The notes beneath the pieces are model-generated. The model was not told the DNA's origin and did not search any database. It saw only the letters and a list, made by a program, of their open reading frames with translations. From the NCBI GenBank assembly GCA_002359495.1, contig DENB01000020.1, positions 1-49,964 on the forward strand: DNA of 49,964 bases, read 5' to 3'. Below are positions 25,154 through 36,173 of the stretch, piece after piece. Origin of the DNA: Enterobacteriaceae bacterium UBA2655. Its GTDB lineage: Bacteria > Pseudomonadota > Gammaproteobacteria > Enterobacterales > Enterobacteriaceae. The number at the start of each line of letters is the position of its first letter. Position 1 is the first letter of the stretch. The position numbers were made by a program, and so were the translations under genes.

Positions 25154-25362
25154 GCGCCTGAAGCAGAGAGCCTGCGCAGACCGCCCCGGCCGATCGTAAA
25201 GACGCAAAACGTCATCCCTGACAGCTCGACCCGCGCCATTCCTGCCACGGGACGCTTTACTCTTCGGCCGGGGCGGCCTGCGTCTCAGACTTCTGAGCCG
25301 TCTGTAGTGATTTCGCTGCAGCTTTGTGCCTCAAGAATGACAGCTGGCGTCGCTTCAGGCGC
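25154..25362. repeat. Nested inverted-repeat element
   Basis: Outer arms GCGCCTGAAGC (25154-25164) and GCTTCAGGCGC (25352-25362) are perfect 11-base inverted repeats. Inside them, CGCAGACCGCCCCGGCCGA (25175-25193) faces TCGGCCGGGGCGGCCTGCG (25264-25282), 18 of 19 matching, and the similarity continues with GTAAAG/CTTTAC after two or three bases. The whole lies between the convergent yjiN and lptG genes. It could be a MITE-like mobile element or a large RNA hairpin; no coding frame is convincing. Confidence 0.6.
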
Positions 25363-25381
25363 TACACTTGCCGGGCATAGA

Positions 25382-25407
25382 AAAAGGCCGCATCGCTGCG
25401 GCCTTTT
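25382..25407. terminator. Bidirectional terminator between yjiN and lptG
   Basis: A GGCCGCA/TGCGGCC stem with a TCGC loop is flanked by A-run and T-run on both sides (AAAAAGGCC and GGCCTTTT). It lies 19 bases past the lptG stop and can also end yjiN transcripts. Confidence 0.8.
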
Positions 25408-25425
25408 GATTTTCAGCAGTCTGGC

Positions 25426-26502
25426 TTAGCGTCGCTTCAGCAACATAAATATGCTGATGGCGAAGAACAAGCCGCTGGGCAGGATCGCGCCGAGCACCGG
25501 CGGTATGCCGTAGACCAGGCTGAGCGGACCGAAGATCTGATCCAGCACGTAGAACAGGAAGCCGAAGCTGATGCCGGTCACTACGCGCATCCCCATTGAG
25601 ACGCTGCGCAGCGGGCCAAAGATAAACGACAGCGCCATCAGCATCATCACCGCCACCGACAGCGGCTGGAAGATTTTGCCCCACATGTTGAGACGGTAAC
25701 GGCCCGACTCCTGGCCGCTCTGCTCAAGGTATTTGCTGTAGTTGTAGAGGCCGCTGATCGACAGCGCGTCGGGATCCAGCGCCACCACACCGAGTTTGTC
25801 CGGCGTCAGGTTGGTTTTCCATTCGCCGCTCAGGCTCTGCGAACCGGTAATCTGCTTCGCATCCTTCAGATCGGATTCGTCCACCTGCGACAGCGTCCAG
25901 CGCTTCTGCGCCCCGTCCCATTTGGCGGTGGCGGCGTAGCGCACGCTAAGCAGGCGGCGTTGATCGTTGAAGTTATAGATGCTGACGCCGTCCAGCTCGT
26001 CGTCGCCCCGGATGCGTTCAATATAGATGAAGCTGTTGCCGTCCTTCGCCCACAGGCCGTTCTGCGTGGAAACCAGCGCGCCGCCGTAGAGCTGCTGCGC
26101 GCGGTAGTTACGCGCCATCTGTTCGCCCTGCGGCGCGACGAATTCGCCGATCAGCATCGTCAGCAGCACCAGCGGAATCGCGGTTTTCATCACCGCCAGC
26201 GCTACCTGCATACGGGTAAAGCCCGACGCCTGCATCACTACCAGTTCGCTGCGCTGCGCCAGCGTGCCGAGGCCCAGCAGCGCGCCCAGCAGCGCCGCCA
26301 TCGGAAAGAAGATCTCAATGTCTTTCGGCACGCTGAGCAGGGTATAGTAACCGGCGTCCAGCACCGAATAGGCGCCCTGCCCGGTTTTACGCAGCTGATC
26401 GACAAACTTGATGATGCCGGACAGCGACACCAGCATAAACAGCGTCAGCATGATGGTATTGAAAATGGTTTTGCCGATATAACGGTCAAGAACACCAAAC
26501 AT
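25426..26502 (-). CDS. lptG: LPS export ABC permease LptG
   Basis: This 358-residue inner-membrane protein of the YjgP/YjgQ family has three helices in the first 125 residues, a periplasmic beta-jellyroll domain (about 130-260: NGLWAKDGNSFIYIERIRGDDELDGVSIYNF...) and three C-terminal helices. With LptF and the LptB ATPase it extracts lipopolysaccharide from the inner membrane and passes it to the LptC-A-D bridge. The opening FGVLDRYIGKTIFNTI matches E. coli LptG. Its ATG overlaps the lptF stop by one base (TGATG), indicating coupling. It is essential in most Gram-negatives. Confidence 0.97.
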   Translation of the reverse strand: MFGVLDRYIGKTIFNTIMLTLFMLVSLSGIIKFVDQLRKTGQGAYSVLDAGYYTLLSVPKDIEIFFPMAALLGALLGLGTLAQRSELVVMQASGFTRMQVALAVMKTAIPLVLLTMLIGEFVAPQGEQMARNYRAQQLYGGALVSTQNGLWAKDGNSFIYIERIRGDDELDGVSIYNFNDQRRLLSVRYAATAKWDGAQKRWTLSQVDESDLKDAKQITGSQSLSGEWKTNLTPDKLGVVALDPDALSISGLYNYSKYLEQSGQESGRYRLNMWGKIFQPLSVAVMMLMALSFIFGPLRSVSMGMRVVTGISFGFLFYVLDQIFGPLSLVYGIPPVLGAILPSGLFFAISIFMLLKRR

Positions 26503-27602
26503 CAGACCGATCCTCCACGGCTAAAACGGGCGCGCAGCCGTCGCATCGGCACGGTATCCCACAGGTTCAACGCCACGGCCAGCGCCAGGTAGCTCAGGTT
26601 GACCACCCACATCCAGATAGCGGGATCGAGGCGGCCTTTTGAAGCGTTCGACTTTAACGAGCTTTGCAGCAGGAAAAAGATCAGGTAAAGCAGCATCGCC
26701 GGCAGCATTGACAGCACGCGGCCCTGACGCGGATTCACCACGCTGAGCGGCACTACCATCAGCGCCATCACCAGCACTGAGAAAATCAGCGTCAGACGCC
26801 AGTGCAGCTCGGCCCGGAAAGCAGGCGTGTCGCTGTGCCAGAGCGTGAGCAGGTCGGACTGCTCCGAGTCGTTCGGATCCAGCGTCGCCTCCCGATAGCC
26901 GATTACCGCCTGATAATTAACAAAGTCAGTGATGCGGAAATCGCGCAGCAGCGCGGTGCCTTCGAAACGCGTGCCTTTGTCCAGCGTCACGACCTGCGAG
27001 CCGTCGGCGCGCTGCTCCATATGACCGCTATCCGCCAGCACCACCGACGGACGCGCGTTGCCTTTAGGACGCAGCTGCGCCAGGAAGACGTTGCCGAACT
27101 GCTGGCCCTTCACATCTTCGATGAACAACACCGTATTGCCGTCGCTGGAGGTCTGGAACTGTCCGGCGGCCAGAGCGGCCGCGCCAGGGTTGGCCCGCGC
27201 GTTCTGCGTCACCTCGTCCTGATAGCGCGACGACCAAGGCCCCAGCCAGATAACGTTCACCGCAGCCGCGATCGAGGTGAACAGCATCAGCACCATCGCC
27301 GCCTTGACCAGTACGCCCTTACTCAGGCCGCAGGCGTGCATGACGGTGATTTCGCTCTCCGTATAGAGCCGTCCCAGCGTCATCAGGATCGCTAAAAACA
27401 GACTGAGCGGTAAGATAAGTTGCGCCATTTCCGGCACACCGAGCCCTAACAGGGTCAGAACTAAATTTGTTGGGATCTCACCATCCACTGCTGCCCCTAA
27501 AATCCTGACTAACTTCTGACAAAAGAAGATCAATAGCAGGATAAACAGGATGGCCAGCTGGCTTTTGAGCGTTTCCCGAACCAGATATCTAATGATGATC
27601 AC
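26502..27602 (-). CDS. lptF: LPS export ABC permease LptF
   Basis: The gene starts at GTG 27602, giving 366 residues, the length of E. coli LptF, with the nearly identical N terminus IIIRYLVRETLKSQLAILF. The open frame extends to 27692, but those residues have no family similarity. There are six membrane helices and a periplasmic jellyroll (about 130-270: GQFQTSSDGNTVLFIEDVKGQ...). LptF and LptG form the lateral gate for LPS. It is divergent from pepA, with 266 bases between, and is the first gene of lptFG. Confidence 0.97.
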   Translation of the reverse strand: MIIIRYLVRETLKSQLAILFILLLIFFCQKLVRILGAAVDGEIPTNLVLTLLGLGVPEMAQLILPLSLFLAILMTLGRLYTESEITVMHACGLSKGVLVKAAMVLMLFTSIAAAVNVIWLGPWSSRYQDEVTQNARANPGAAALAAGQFQTSSDGNTVLFIEDVKGQQFGNVFLAQLRPKGNARPSVVLADSGHMEQRADGSQVVTLDKGTRFEGTALLRDFRITDFVNYQAVIGYREATLDPNDSEQSDLLTLWHSDTPAFRAELHWRLTLIFSVLVMALMVVPLSVVNPRQGRVLSMLPAMLLYLIFFLLQSSLKSNASKGRLDPAIWMWVVNLSYLALAVALNLWDTVPMRRLRARFSRGGSV

Positions 27603-27853
27603 GCTTAGTACGCCTGTGAAAACTTGTCTTTTTGCAGGAAAATCGATAGTTTCAACGCTTATTCGCCATTTTTCTTCATCAATGGCGGTCATCGCAGCTA
27701 AAATTGTATGACAAACGCGTTAGGGTGGTGAAAAACAACACATTGTCACCCTGACTCATTATGACGTCCGCTGGCCAAATGTCATGGCGATACGGTTAAT
27801 AATGGGTTACGAGCGGGCTACATTCTAGCGACAGCCGACGCCGTTGTCTTTAA

Positions 27854-29380
<1,527 letters not shown>

Positions 29381-29397
29381 TCCCGTCGCGTAAAAGC

Positions 29398-29425
29398 TCC
29401 GCCCCGCAACCGGGGCGGACTTTCT
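29398..29425 (+). terminator. Terminator after pepA
   Basis: TCCGCCCCG/CGGGGCGGA (29398-29406 with 29411-29419) with a CAAC loop is followed by CTTTCTT. It lies 17 bases past the pepA stop. Confidence 0.75.
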
Positions 29426-29485
29426 TCGTCCGATCCGGCATAATAAGAGACGAATCCGGTCTCTTTTTTCACTTCAGGCACTTAC

Positions 29486-29944
29486 ATGAAAAACGCCACC
29501 TTTTATCTGCTCGATCACGATACCCACGTGGACGGCCTGAGCGCTGTAGAAGCGCTGGTGTGCGATCTGGCCGAAACGCGCTGGCGCGCGGGCAAACGCG
29601 TCCTGATCGCCTGCGCGGACGAACAGCAGGCGATTCGGCTGGATGAAGCCCTGTGGCAGCGTCCGGCCAACGCCTTCGTTCCGCATAATCTGGCGGGCGA
29701 AGGACCGCGCTACGGCGCGCCGGTGGAGCTGGCCTGGCCGCAACGCCGCGGCAACGCGCCGCGCGATCTGCTGATCAGCCTGCTGCCGCAGTTTGCAGAT
29801 TTTGCTACTGCTTTCCATGAAGTGATAGACTTCGTACCGTTCGAAGAATCTCAAAAACAGCTGGCGCGCGACCGCTATAAAGCCTATCGCAGCGTCGGTT
29901 TCCAATTGAATACGGCAACGCCGCCTCAGCCGCAAACGACATAG
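29486..29944 (+). CDS. holC: DNA polymerase III chi subunit HolC
   Basis: The 152-residue protein begins [11 protein letters not shown], the family start, and carries the helicase-like fold of chi (E. coli 147 residues). It has the typical [41 protein letters not shown] and FRSVGFQL-like end, here [11 protein letters not shown]. Chi joins psi to the clamp loader and contacts single-strand binding protein at the fork. It lies between pepA and valS as in E. coli, with five bases before valS. Confidence 0.95.
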   Translation: MKNATFYLLDHDTHVDGLSAVEALVCDLAETRWRAGKRVLIACADEQQAIRLDEALWQRPANAFVPHNLAGEGPRYGAPVELAWPQRRGNAPRDLLISLLPQFADFATAFHEVIDFVPFEESQKQLARDRYKAYRSVGFQLNTATPPQPQTT

Positions 29945-29949
29945 CAGAA

Positions 29950-32805
29950 ATGGAAAAGACATATAACCCGCAAGATATCGAGCAGCCGCTTTACGAGCAC
30001 TGGGAAAAGCAGGGCTACTTTAAACCGAACGGCGATACCAGCCAAGAGAGCTTCTGCATCATGATCCCGCCGCCGAACGTCACCGGCAGCTTGCATATGG
30101 GTCACGCCTTCCAGCAAACCATCATGGACACCATGATCCGCTACCAGCGTATGCAGGGAAAAAATACCCTGTGGCAGGCGGGCACAGACCATGCCGGCAT
30201 CGCCACCCAGATGGTGGTTGAGCGTAAAATCGCAGCCGAAAAGGGCAAAACGCGCCAGGATTACGGCCGCGACGCCTTTATCGACAAAATTTGGCAGTGG
30301 AAGGCAGAATCGGGCGGCACTATTACCCGTCAGATGCGTCGTCTCGGCAATTCCGTAGACTGGGAACGCGAGCGCTTCACTATGGACGAAGGTCTCTCCA
30401 ACGCGGTGAAAGAAGTCTTTGTCCGTCTCTACAAAGAGAACCTGATTTACCGCGGCAAACGTCTGGTGAACTGGGATCCTAAGCTACGCACCGCCATCTC
30501 CGATCTGGAAGTGGAGAACCGCGAATCGAAAGGTTCGATGTGGCATATCCGCTATCCGCTGGCGGACGGCGCGAAAACCGCCGACGGCAAAGATTATCTG
30601 GTGGTCGCCACTACCCGTCCGGAAACTCTGCTGGGCGATACCGGCGTCGCGGTGAACCCGGAAGATCCGCGTTATAAAGATCTGATCGGCAAAGAGGTGA
30701 TCCTGCCGCTGGTGAATCGCCGCATTCCGATCGTCGGCGACGAACATGCCGACATGGAAAAAGGCACCGGCTGCGTGAAGATCACCCCGGCGCATGACTT
30801 TAACGACTACGAAGTGGGCCGTCGCCATCAGCTGCCGATGATCAACATCTTGACCTTCGACGGCGATATCCGCGAGCGCGCGCAGGTATACGACACCAAC
30901 GGCATCGAAACCGACGTCTGCTCCGATGAAATTCCGGCGCCGTTCCGCAAAATGGAGCGCTTCGCCGCGCGTAAGGCGATCGTCGCCGCCGTTGACGAAC
31001 TGGGCCTGCTGGAAGAGATCAAACCGCACGACTTAACCGTTCCCTATGGCGACCGCGGCGGCGTGGTTATCGAGCCGATGCTGACCGATCAGTGGTACGT
31101 GCGTACCGCGCCGCTGGCAAAAGTGGCGGTGGAAGCGGTAGAAAACGGCGATATCCAGTTTGTGCCGAAGCAGTATGAAAACATGTACTTCTCCTGGATG
31201 CGCGATATTCAGGACTGGTGTATCTCCCGTCAGCTCTGGTGGGGCCACCGTATTCCGGCCTGGTACGACAACGACGGCAACGTCTATGTCGGCCGCAGCG
31301 AAGAAGAGGTGCGCGCGGAAAACAACCTGACCGCCGACGTCGCGCTGCGCCAGGATGACGACGTGCTCGATACCTGGTTCTCCTCCGGCCTGTGGACCTT
31401 CTCCACGCTGGGCTGGCCGGAAAACACCGACGCGATGCGCACCTTCCACCCCACCAGCGTGCTGGTGAGCGGCTTCGACATCATCTTCTTCTGGATCGCC
31501 CGCATGATCATGCTGACCATGCACTTCATCAAGGATGAGAACGGCAAGCCGCAAGTGCCGTTTAAGACCGTTTACATGACCGGTCTGATCCGCGACGAAG
31601 AAGGCCAGAAAATGTCGAAATCCAAGGGCAACGTGATCGATCCGCTGGATATGGTCGACGGCATCTCCCTGGAGGCGCTGCTGGAGAAACGCACCGGCAA
31701 CATGATGCAGCCGCAGCTGGCGGAAAAAATCCGCAAGCGCACCGAGAAGCAGTTCCCGAACGGCATCGAGCCGTCAGGCACCGATGCGCTGCGCTTTACC
31801 CTGGCAGCGCTGGCGTCAACTGGCCGCGACATCAATTGGGATATGAAGCGCCTGGAAGGCTATCGCAATTTCTGCAACAAGCTGTGGAACGCCAGCCGCT
31901 TCGTGCTGATGAACACCGAAGATCAGGATTGCGGTCAGAACGGCGGCGAGATGACGCTGTCGTTGGCGGATCGTTGGATCCTCAGCGAGTTCAACAATAC
32001 CGTGAAGGCTTACCGCGACGCGCTGGACAGCTACCGTTTCGATATCGCCGCCAACCTGCTTTACGACTTCACCTGGAACCAGTTCTGCGACTGGTATCTG
32101 GAACTGACCAAGCCGGTGATGACCAGCGGCAGCGAAGCGGAACTGCGCGGCACGCGCCATACGCTGGTTTACGTGCTGGAAGCGCTGCTGCGCCTGGCGC
32201 ACCCGATCATTCCGTTCATCACGGAAACCATCTGGCAACGCGTGAAGGCGCTGAAAAATATCAGCGACGATACCATCATGCTGCAGCCTTTCCCGCACTA
32301 CGATGCGGCGAAACAGGATGCCGAAGCGCAGGCGGATATCGAGTGGATGAAGCAGGCGATCGTCGCGGTGCGCAACATTCGCGCAGAGATGAACATCGCG
32401 CTGAGCAAGCCGCTGGATGTGCTGCTGCGCAACGCATCGCCGGCGGCCCAACGTCGTGTGGAGGAGAACCGCGCTTTCCTGGCGCGTCTGGCGCGTCTGG
32501 AGAGCCTGACGCTGTTGCCTGCAGGCGAGAAGGGTCCGGTTTCCGTCACCAAGATCGTGGAAGGCGCCGAGCTGCTGATCCCGATGGCGGGTCTGGTGGA
32601 TAAAGCCGCCGAGCTGGATCGTCTGGCGAAAGAGCTGGGCAAGCTCGACGTGGAGATTGAGAAGATTCAGGCCAAGCTGGCCAATGAAGGCTTCGTCTCC
32701 CGCGCGCCGGAAGCGGTCGTGGCGAAAGAGCGCGAGCGCATGAACGAGCTGGAGCAATCAAAAACAAAACTGATTGAACAGCAGGGTGTGATTGCGGCAT
32801 TGTAA
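29950..32805 (+). CDS. valS: Valyl-tRNA synthetase
   Basis: This 951-residue class Ia synthetase is the length of the E. coli enzyme. The HIGH-type motif [14 protein letters not shown] lies at about 40-53, the editing domain follows ([15 protein letters not shown] at about 220), and the KMSKS motif ([10 protein letters not shown]) is at about 552-561. After the anticodon-binding domain there is the C-terminal coiled-coil arm ([22 protein letters not shown]...) that clasps tRNA-Val. It charges tRNA-Val and removes mischarged threonine. holC and valS are nearly contiguous and probably co-transcribed. Confidence 0.98.
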   Translation: MEKTYNPQDIEQPLYEHWEKQGYFKPNGDTSQESFCIMIPPPNVTGSLHMGHAFQQTIMDTMIRYQRMQGKNTLWQAGTDHAGIATQMVVERKIAAEKGKTRQDYGRDAFIDKIWQWKAESGGTITRQMRRLGNSVDWERERFTMDEGLSNAVKEVFVRLYKENLIYRGKRLVNWDPKLRTAISDLEVENRESKGSMWHIRYPLADGAKTADGKDYLVVATTRPETLLGDTGVAVNPEDPRYKDLIGKEVILPLVNRRIPIVGDEHADMEKGTGCVKITPAHDFNDYEVGRRHQLPMINILTFDGDIRERAQVYDTNGIETDVCSDEIPAPFRKMERFAARKAIVAAVDELGLLEEIKPHDLTVPYGDRGGVVIEPMLTDQWYVRTAPLAKVAVEAVENGDIQFVPKQYENMYFSWMRDIQDWCISRQLWWGHRIPAWYDNDGNVYVGRSEEEVRAENNLTADVALRQDDDVLDTWFSSGLWTFSTLGWPENTDAMRTFHPTSVLVSGFDIIFFWIARMIMLTMHFIKDENGKPQVPFKTVYMTGLIRDEEGQKMSKSKGNVIDPLDMVDGISLEALLEKRTGNMMQPQLAEKIRKRTEKQFPNGIEPSGTDALRFTLAALASTGRDINWDMKRLEGYRNFCNKLWNASRFVLMNTEDQDCGQNGGEMTLSLADRWILSEFNNTVKAYRDALDSYRFDIAANLLYDFTWNQFCDWYLELTKPVMTSGSEAELRGTRHTLVYVLEALLRLAHPIIPFITETIWQRVKALKNISDDTIMLQPFPHYDAAKQDAEAQADIEWMKQAIVAVRNIRAEMNIALSKPLDVLLRNASPAAQRRVEENRAFLARLARLESLTLLPAGEKGPVSVTKIVEGAELLIPMAGLVDKAAELDRLAKELGKLDVEIEKIQAKLANEGFVSRAPEAVVAKERERMNELEQSKTKLIEQQGVIAAL

Positions 32806-32837
32806 AACTTCGCAAACTGTCGCTTAACACTTGATAG

Positions 32838-32859
32838 GCCGGGCTTGCCCGGCTTTTTT
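32838..32859 (+). terminator. Terminator after valS
   Basis: GCCGGG/CCCGGC (32838-32843 with 32848-32853) with a CTTG loop is followed by TTTTTT. It sits directly upstream of the yjgM ribosome site, so yjgM is read either by readthrough or from its own unseen promoter. Confidence 0.85.
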
Positions 32860-32872
32860 ATTGGAAGAGATG

Positions 32873-33379
32873 ATGACTACCACCGCAACGCCGCTGACGC
32901 TCCAGGTACGCCCGATTACTGCGGCGGACAATCCCTACATCGCGCGGGTTATTCGCGATGTCTCCGCCGAGTTCGGCCTGACGGCGGACAAAGGCTATAC
33001 CGTCTCCGATCCGCAGCTGGATCGGCTATTTGAGCTGTATACGGCGGACAACAGCGCCTACTGGATTATCGAACATGGCGGCAAGGTGATGGGCGGCGGC
33101 GGCGTCGCTCCCCTCGCCTGCAGCGCGCCGGATATTTGCGAACTGCAAAAAATGTATTTCCTGCCTGAGGCACGCGGCCTCGGCATGGCGCGCAATCTGG
33201 CGCTGCGCGCGATGGACTATGCGCGCGAACGCGGTTTTAAGCGCTGCTATCTGGAAACCACCGGCAGCCTGGCGCGGGCGATTAAGCTGTATGAGTCGCT
33301 GGGGTTTGAACATATCGACGGGCCGCTGGGCTGCACCGGCCACGTCGATTGCGAAGTGAGAATGTTAAAGACGCTGTAG
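32873..33379 (+). CDS. yjgM: GNAT family acetyltransferase YjgM
   Basis: This 168-residue single GNAT domain has the acetyl-CoA-binding motif [26 protein letters not shown] (motif A, Q/R-x-x-G-x-G/A) at about 102-127, and ends with the family [35 protein letters not shown]. It corresponds to E. coli YjgM (167 residues) at the same place beside valS and rraB. Its substrate is not established. Two in-frame ATGs stand next to each other (32870, 32873) behind GGAAGAG; the second gives better spacing. yjgN, which lies here in E. coli, is absent. Confidence 0.88.
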   Translation: MTTTATPLTLQVRPITAADNPYIARVIRDVSAEFGLTADKGYTVSDPQLDRLFELYTADNSAYWIIEHGGKVMGGGGVAPLACSAPDICELQKMYFLPEARGLGMARNLALRAMDYARERGFKRCYLETTGSLARAIKLYESLGFEHIDGPLGCTGHVDCEVRMLKTL

Positions 33380-33389
33380 CGACCAACGA

Positions 33390-34157
33390 TTAAGCCGCCC
33401 ACGCCGGCACGCCGCTGTGAAAACGCAGCTCGCCGTCCGGCTCGGAGATCAATCTTGCTTCCGTCTCGCCGATCCTCTTTACCCGCGGCGCGATATCTTT
33501 TGGGGAGATTTGCGCCGCCAGCGTCAGGTAATCCTGATAATGGCGCGCCTCGGAGCGCAGCAGCGAGATGTAAAATTTCTCCAGCTCGGCGTCGAGGTAA
33601 GGCGCCAGGCTGGCGAAACGTTCGCAGGAGCGTGCTTCGATATAGGCGCCGCAAATCAGCTTATCCACCAGCGTATCGGGCTCGTGCGTCGTCACTTCAC
33701 GCAGCAGCCCTTTGGCGTAGCGGCTGGCGGTAATCTTCTGATAGGGAATATGGCGCGCCTGCATGATCTCCCATACCTGATAAAAATGGTGCAGCTCCTC
33801 TTTGATCAGCAGCACCATCTTCTCCACCAGATCGTCCGCCCAGGGCAGCTCGTTGCGAACGATGATGCTTTTAGTCAGGTTTTTATGCGCGTTGATAAAG
33901 TTGCTGTCGCGATCTTCGCGGTAGATAAAATCTTCGTAAGGCTTAAGCCAGGCGAGAATCGCCTCCCCGCTGGGTTTGTCGGCGACATATTTGCGGATCA
34001 GCCAGGTGGCGGTTTGCGCCGCTTTCAGCTCGCAGACCATATGGTCGGTCAGCAGCAAGGTGAGATTTTCCGGCTTGCGCGCCTCCAGGAGCCACGCTTC
34101 GGGCGTGCGGCAATGCAGAAATCGCCAGATAGGTTCAAGCAGTGGTGCGTAATTCAT
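33390..34157 (-). CDS. miaE: tRNA-(ms2io6A37) hydroxylase MiaE
   Basis: From ATG 34157 the protein has 255 residues with a ferritin-like four-helix diiron core. The iron ligands appear in HMVCELKAAQTA, KEELHHFYQVWEIM (E-E-x-x-H type), EARSCERFASL and EARHYQDYL. MiaE uses oxygen to hydroxylate the isopentenyl group of ms2i6A37 in tRNAs that read U-starting codons. It occurs in Salmonella and many relatives but not E. coli K-12. The open frame extends to 34292, but that part overlaps rraB and is unlike the family. No strong ribosome site precedes the ATG. It lies downstream of rraB and convergent with yjgM. Confidence 0.93.
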   Translation of the reverse strand: MNYAPLLEPIWRFLHCRTPEAWLLEARKPENLTLLLTDHMVCELKAAQTATWLIRKYVADKPSGEAILAWLKPYEDFIYREDRDSNFINAHKNLTKSIIVRNELPWADDLVEKMVLLIKEELHHFYQVWEIMQARHIPYQKITASRYAKGLLREVTTHEPDTLVDKLICGAYIEARSCERFASLAPYLDAELEKFYISLLRSEARHYQDYLTLAAQISPKDIAPRVKRIGETEARLISEPDGELRFHSGVPAWAA

Positions 34158-34221
34158 TATGCATATCGAATGGTAGAAAGGCGGAAATAAGCCGGGGCGG
34201 AGCGCGCTCCGCCCCCGACTG

Positions 34222-34635
34222 TCAGTGGCGGGTGCCGTCGTCCTCGTCGTCGATGAACTCTTCATCTTCATCTTCTGCGTCGGGATCTTCAAAGTAGGTG
34301 CCCCAACCGTCGTAATCGACGTTGTATTTACCGGCGAGGTTGACTAACTGCTCGACCTGCGCGTCGATCAGATCGGCCTGCAGCGACGCTTCGCTGATGA
34401 TATCCACGCACATAACCGTGGTGCCGTCTTCCAGCTCCAGCTCCTCCGGCTCCGTCACTTCGTAACCCAGCTTGAAGGCATCGACGGCCACTTTTTCCAG
34501 CGAATCGAAATTGTTGCAGGAGAGATGATGCTCAATGGTATAGAGCGCATCGGGATCGCTGCCGTCATCCAGCAGCTCTTCAATGATCAGGCGCGTCTCT
34601 TCACGCTGCTCTTCCAGCAATTCTTCGTATGCCAT
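34222..34635 (-). CDS. rraB: Ribonuclease E inhibitor RraB
   Basis: This 137-residue acidic cytoplasmic protein begins [38 protein letters not shown] and ends in an Asp/Glu-rich tail ([18 protein letters not shown]), as in E. coli RraB. RraB binds the C-terminal half of RNase E and changes degradosome make-up and mRNA decay. ATG 34635 is chosen for GAGGA seven bases upstream; an extension to 34659 lacks similarity. It is divergent from argI, and miaE follows it 64 bases downstream. Confidence 0.95.
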   Translation of the reverse strand: MAYEELLEEQREETRLIIEELLDDGSDPDALYTIEHHLSCNNFDSLEKVAVDAFKLGYEVTEPEELELEDGTTVMCVDIISEASLQADLIDAQVEQLVNLAGKYNVDYDGWGTYFEDPDAEDEDEEFIDDEDDGTRH

Positions 34636-34740
34636 GGTGATGTCCTCAATGGTCGGCAAATAAAGGCGGTGTCCTGCAATTATTTTCCCACACTGCCTCG
34701 CGCGCCACTACACAAAACGGAAAGTTTATTTACGCCGGGG

Positions 34741-34784
34741 TTGAAAATGCATATTCATACGGTTAGATTGAATTTTAATTCATT
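34741..34784 (+). promoter_or_regulatory. argI promoter with ARG box
   Basis: TTGAAA (34741-34746), a 17-base spacer and TAGATT (34764-34769) form a good sigma-70 promoter. A perfect TGAATTTTAATTCA core, the ArgR half-site pair, lies at 34769-34782 and overlaps the -10. A poorer TGCATATTCA precedes it at 34748-34757, so a tandem pair is likely. ArgR with arginine would block initiation. Confidence 0.8.
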
Positions 34785-34808
34785 TAATATCGTTATCTGG
34801 AGCGCTGT

Positions 34809-35816
34809 ATGAGTCAGCTTTATCACCGCCATTTCCTCCGGCTGCTGGATTTTACCCCGGCTGAAATCGAACATCTGCTTAGTCTGGCCGCTGAATTAAA
34901 ACGCGCTAAAAAAAGCGGCAGCGAAACCCAATATTTGAAAGGCAAAAATATCGCGCTCATCTTCGAAAAAGATTCGACCCGTACCCGTTGCTCTTTCGAA
35001 GTTGCCGCATACGATCAGGGCGCTAACGTCACTTATCTCGGCCCGAGCGGCAGCCAGATTGGCCATAAAGAGTCAATTAAGGATACCGCGCGCGTGCTGG
35101 GCCGCATGTACGACGGCATTCAGTATCGCGGCTACGGCCAGGATCTGGTTTCCACGCTGGCGCGCTATGCGGGCGTGCCGGTGTGGAATGGCCTGACCAC
35201 GGAGTTCCATCCCACCCAGCTGCTGGCGGATCTGCTGACCATGCAGGAGCACCTGCCGCAGAAATCGCTGCGGGAGATGACGCTGGTTTACGTCGGCGAT
35301 GCGCGCAACAACATGGGCAACAGCATGCTAGAAGCGGCGGCGCTGGTCGGCCTGGATCTGCGCCTGGTGGCGCCGAAAAGCTGCTGGCCGGAAGCGGAGC
35401 TGGTGGAGAGCTGTCGTCAGGCGGCGGAGCAAACCGGCGGCAAAATTACCCTGACCGACGCGATCGCCGAAGGGGTGCAAGGCGCCGACTTCATCTATAC
35501 CGACGTCTGGGTGTCGATGGGCGAGCCGAAAGCGGTATGGGAAGAGCGTATCGCCCTGCTGCGCGATTATCAGGTGAATAGCGCCATGCTGGCGCTCACC
35601 GGCAATCCTCAGGTGAAATTTCTGCACTGCCTGCCGGCGTTTCATGACGATCAGACCACGCTGGGCCGTCAGATGGCGGAACAGTACGGCCTGGAGGATG
35701 GCATGGAGGTCAGCAACGCGGTCTTTGAGTCGGAGCAGAGCATCGTTTTCGACCAGGCAGAAAACCGCATGCATACCATTAAAGCGGTGATGGTCGCGAC
35801 TCTGGGTCAGCCGTGA
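34809..35816 (+). CDS. argI: Ornithine carbamoyltransferase
   Basis: The 335-residue enzyme joins carbamoyl phosphate and ornithine to give citrulline in arginine synthesis. The carbamoyl phosphate motif STRTR is at 56-60, HPTQ follows at about 134, and the ornithine motif HCLPAFHD is at about 272. The position between rraB and pyrBI is that of E. coli argI; single-copy genomes often call it argF. An ArgR operator controls it. Confidence 0.97.
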   Translation: MSQLYHRHFLRLLDFTPAEIEHLLSLAAELKRAKKSGSETQYLKGKNIALIFEKDSTRTRCSFEVAAYDQGANVTYLGPSGSQIGHKESIKDTARVLGRMYDGIQYRGYGQDLVSTLARYAGVPVWNGLTTEFHPTQLLADLLTMQEHLPQKSLREMTLVYVGDARNNMGNSMLEAAALVGLDLRLVAPKSCWPEAELVESCRQAAEQTGGKITLTDAIAEGVQGADFIYTDVWVSMGEPKAVWEERIALLRDYQVNSAMLALTGNPQVKFLHCLPAFHDDQTTLGRQMAEQYGLEDGMEVSNAVFESEQSIVFDQAENRMHTIKAVMVATLGQP

Positions 35817-35831
35817 CGCGCTGGTTTCGGC

Positions 35832-35870
35832 AAAAGCGCGCCACGCAATCGTTTACCCCGGGCGCGTTTT
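35832..35870 (+). terminator. Terminator after argI
   Basis: CGCGCC (35837-35842) pairs with GGCGCG (35861-35866) across an 18-base loop, preceded by AAAA and followed by TTTT. The loop is long, so efficiency is uncertain. Confidence 0.55.
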
Positions 35871-35874
35871 CCAC

Positions 35875-35902
35875 TTGATGCCGACGGCCGAACGCGTATA
35901 AT
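35875..35902 (+). promoter_or_regulatory. pyrBI promoter
   Basis: TTGATG (35875-35880), a 16-base spacer and a perfect TATAAT (35897-35902) lie just upstream of the leader peptide start. Confidence 0.8.
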
Positions 35903-35927
35903 TCGCGACAATTTGCCGGGAGGAAGC

Positions 35928-36173
35928 ATGCAACAGCGCAGCGTACAGCATCACGCACTATCTCGCCTGACCGCAGGCGGCGCGCCTGTTTCTTTCCGTC
36001 ATCCCGTTGATTTTAAAAAAAGCCCCTTAAGCAGGGGCTTTTTTTTGTCCGCAATCCGGCACGCGCAGAGGAGAGAGAGATGCCCAATCCGCTATATCGC
36101 AAGCACATCATTTCCATTAACGATCTTAATCGCGAAGAGCTTGAGCTGGTTCTGCATACCGCGGCGCAGCTGA
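35928..36173 (+). CDS. pyrL: pyrBI leader peptide, overlapping pyrB
   Basis: A strong ribosome site (GGGAGGAAGC) precedes the ATG. The frame runs through the attenuator hairpin, whose T-run encodes Phe-Phe-Leu, and stops only at 36171-36173, 94 bases inside pyrB in another frame, giving 81 residues. In E. coli PyrL is 44 residues and ends before pyrB. The known mechanism is that when UTP is low, RNA polymerase pauses in the U-rich leader, the ribosome catches up and blocks the terminator hairpin. The position supports that here. The overlap means ribosomes that reach the attenuator would also enter the pyrB start region. Confidence 0.7.
   Translation: MQQRSVQHHALSRLTAGGAPVSFRHPVDFKKSPLSRGFFLSAIRHAQRRERCPIRYIASTSFPLTILIAKSLSWFCIPRRS
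36014..36046 (+). terminator. pyrBI attenuator
   Basis: AGCCCC/GGGGCT (36021-36026 with 36034-36039), extended by A-run/T-run pairing, is followed by a run of eight T. It lies inside the leader frame and about 35 bases before pyrB, matching the UTP-sensitive attenuator of E. coli. Confidence 0.9.

Noticed and set aside
27602..27692. Longer LptF starting at 27692
   Set aside because: The extra 30 residues have no counterpart in LptF, and GTG 27602 gives exactly the E. coli length and N terminus.
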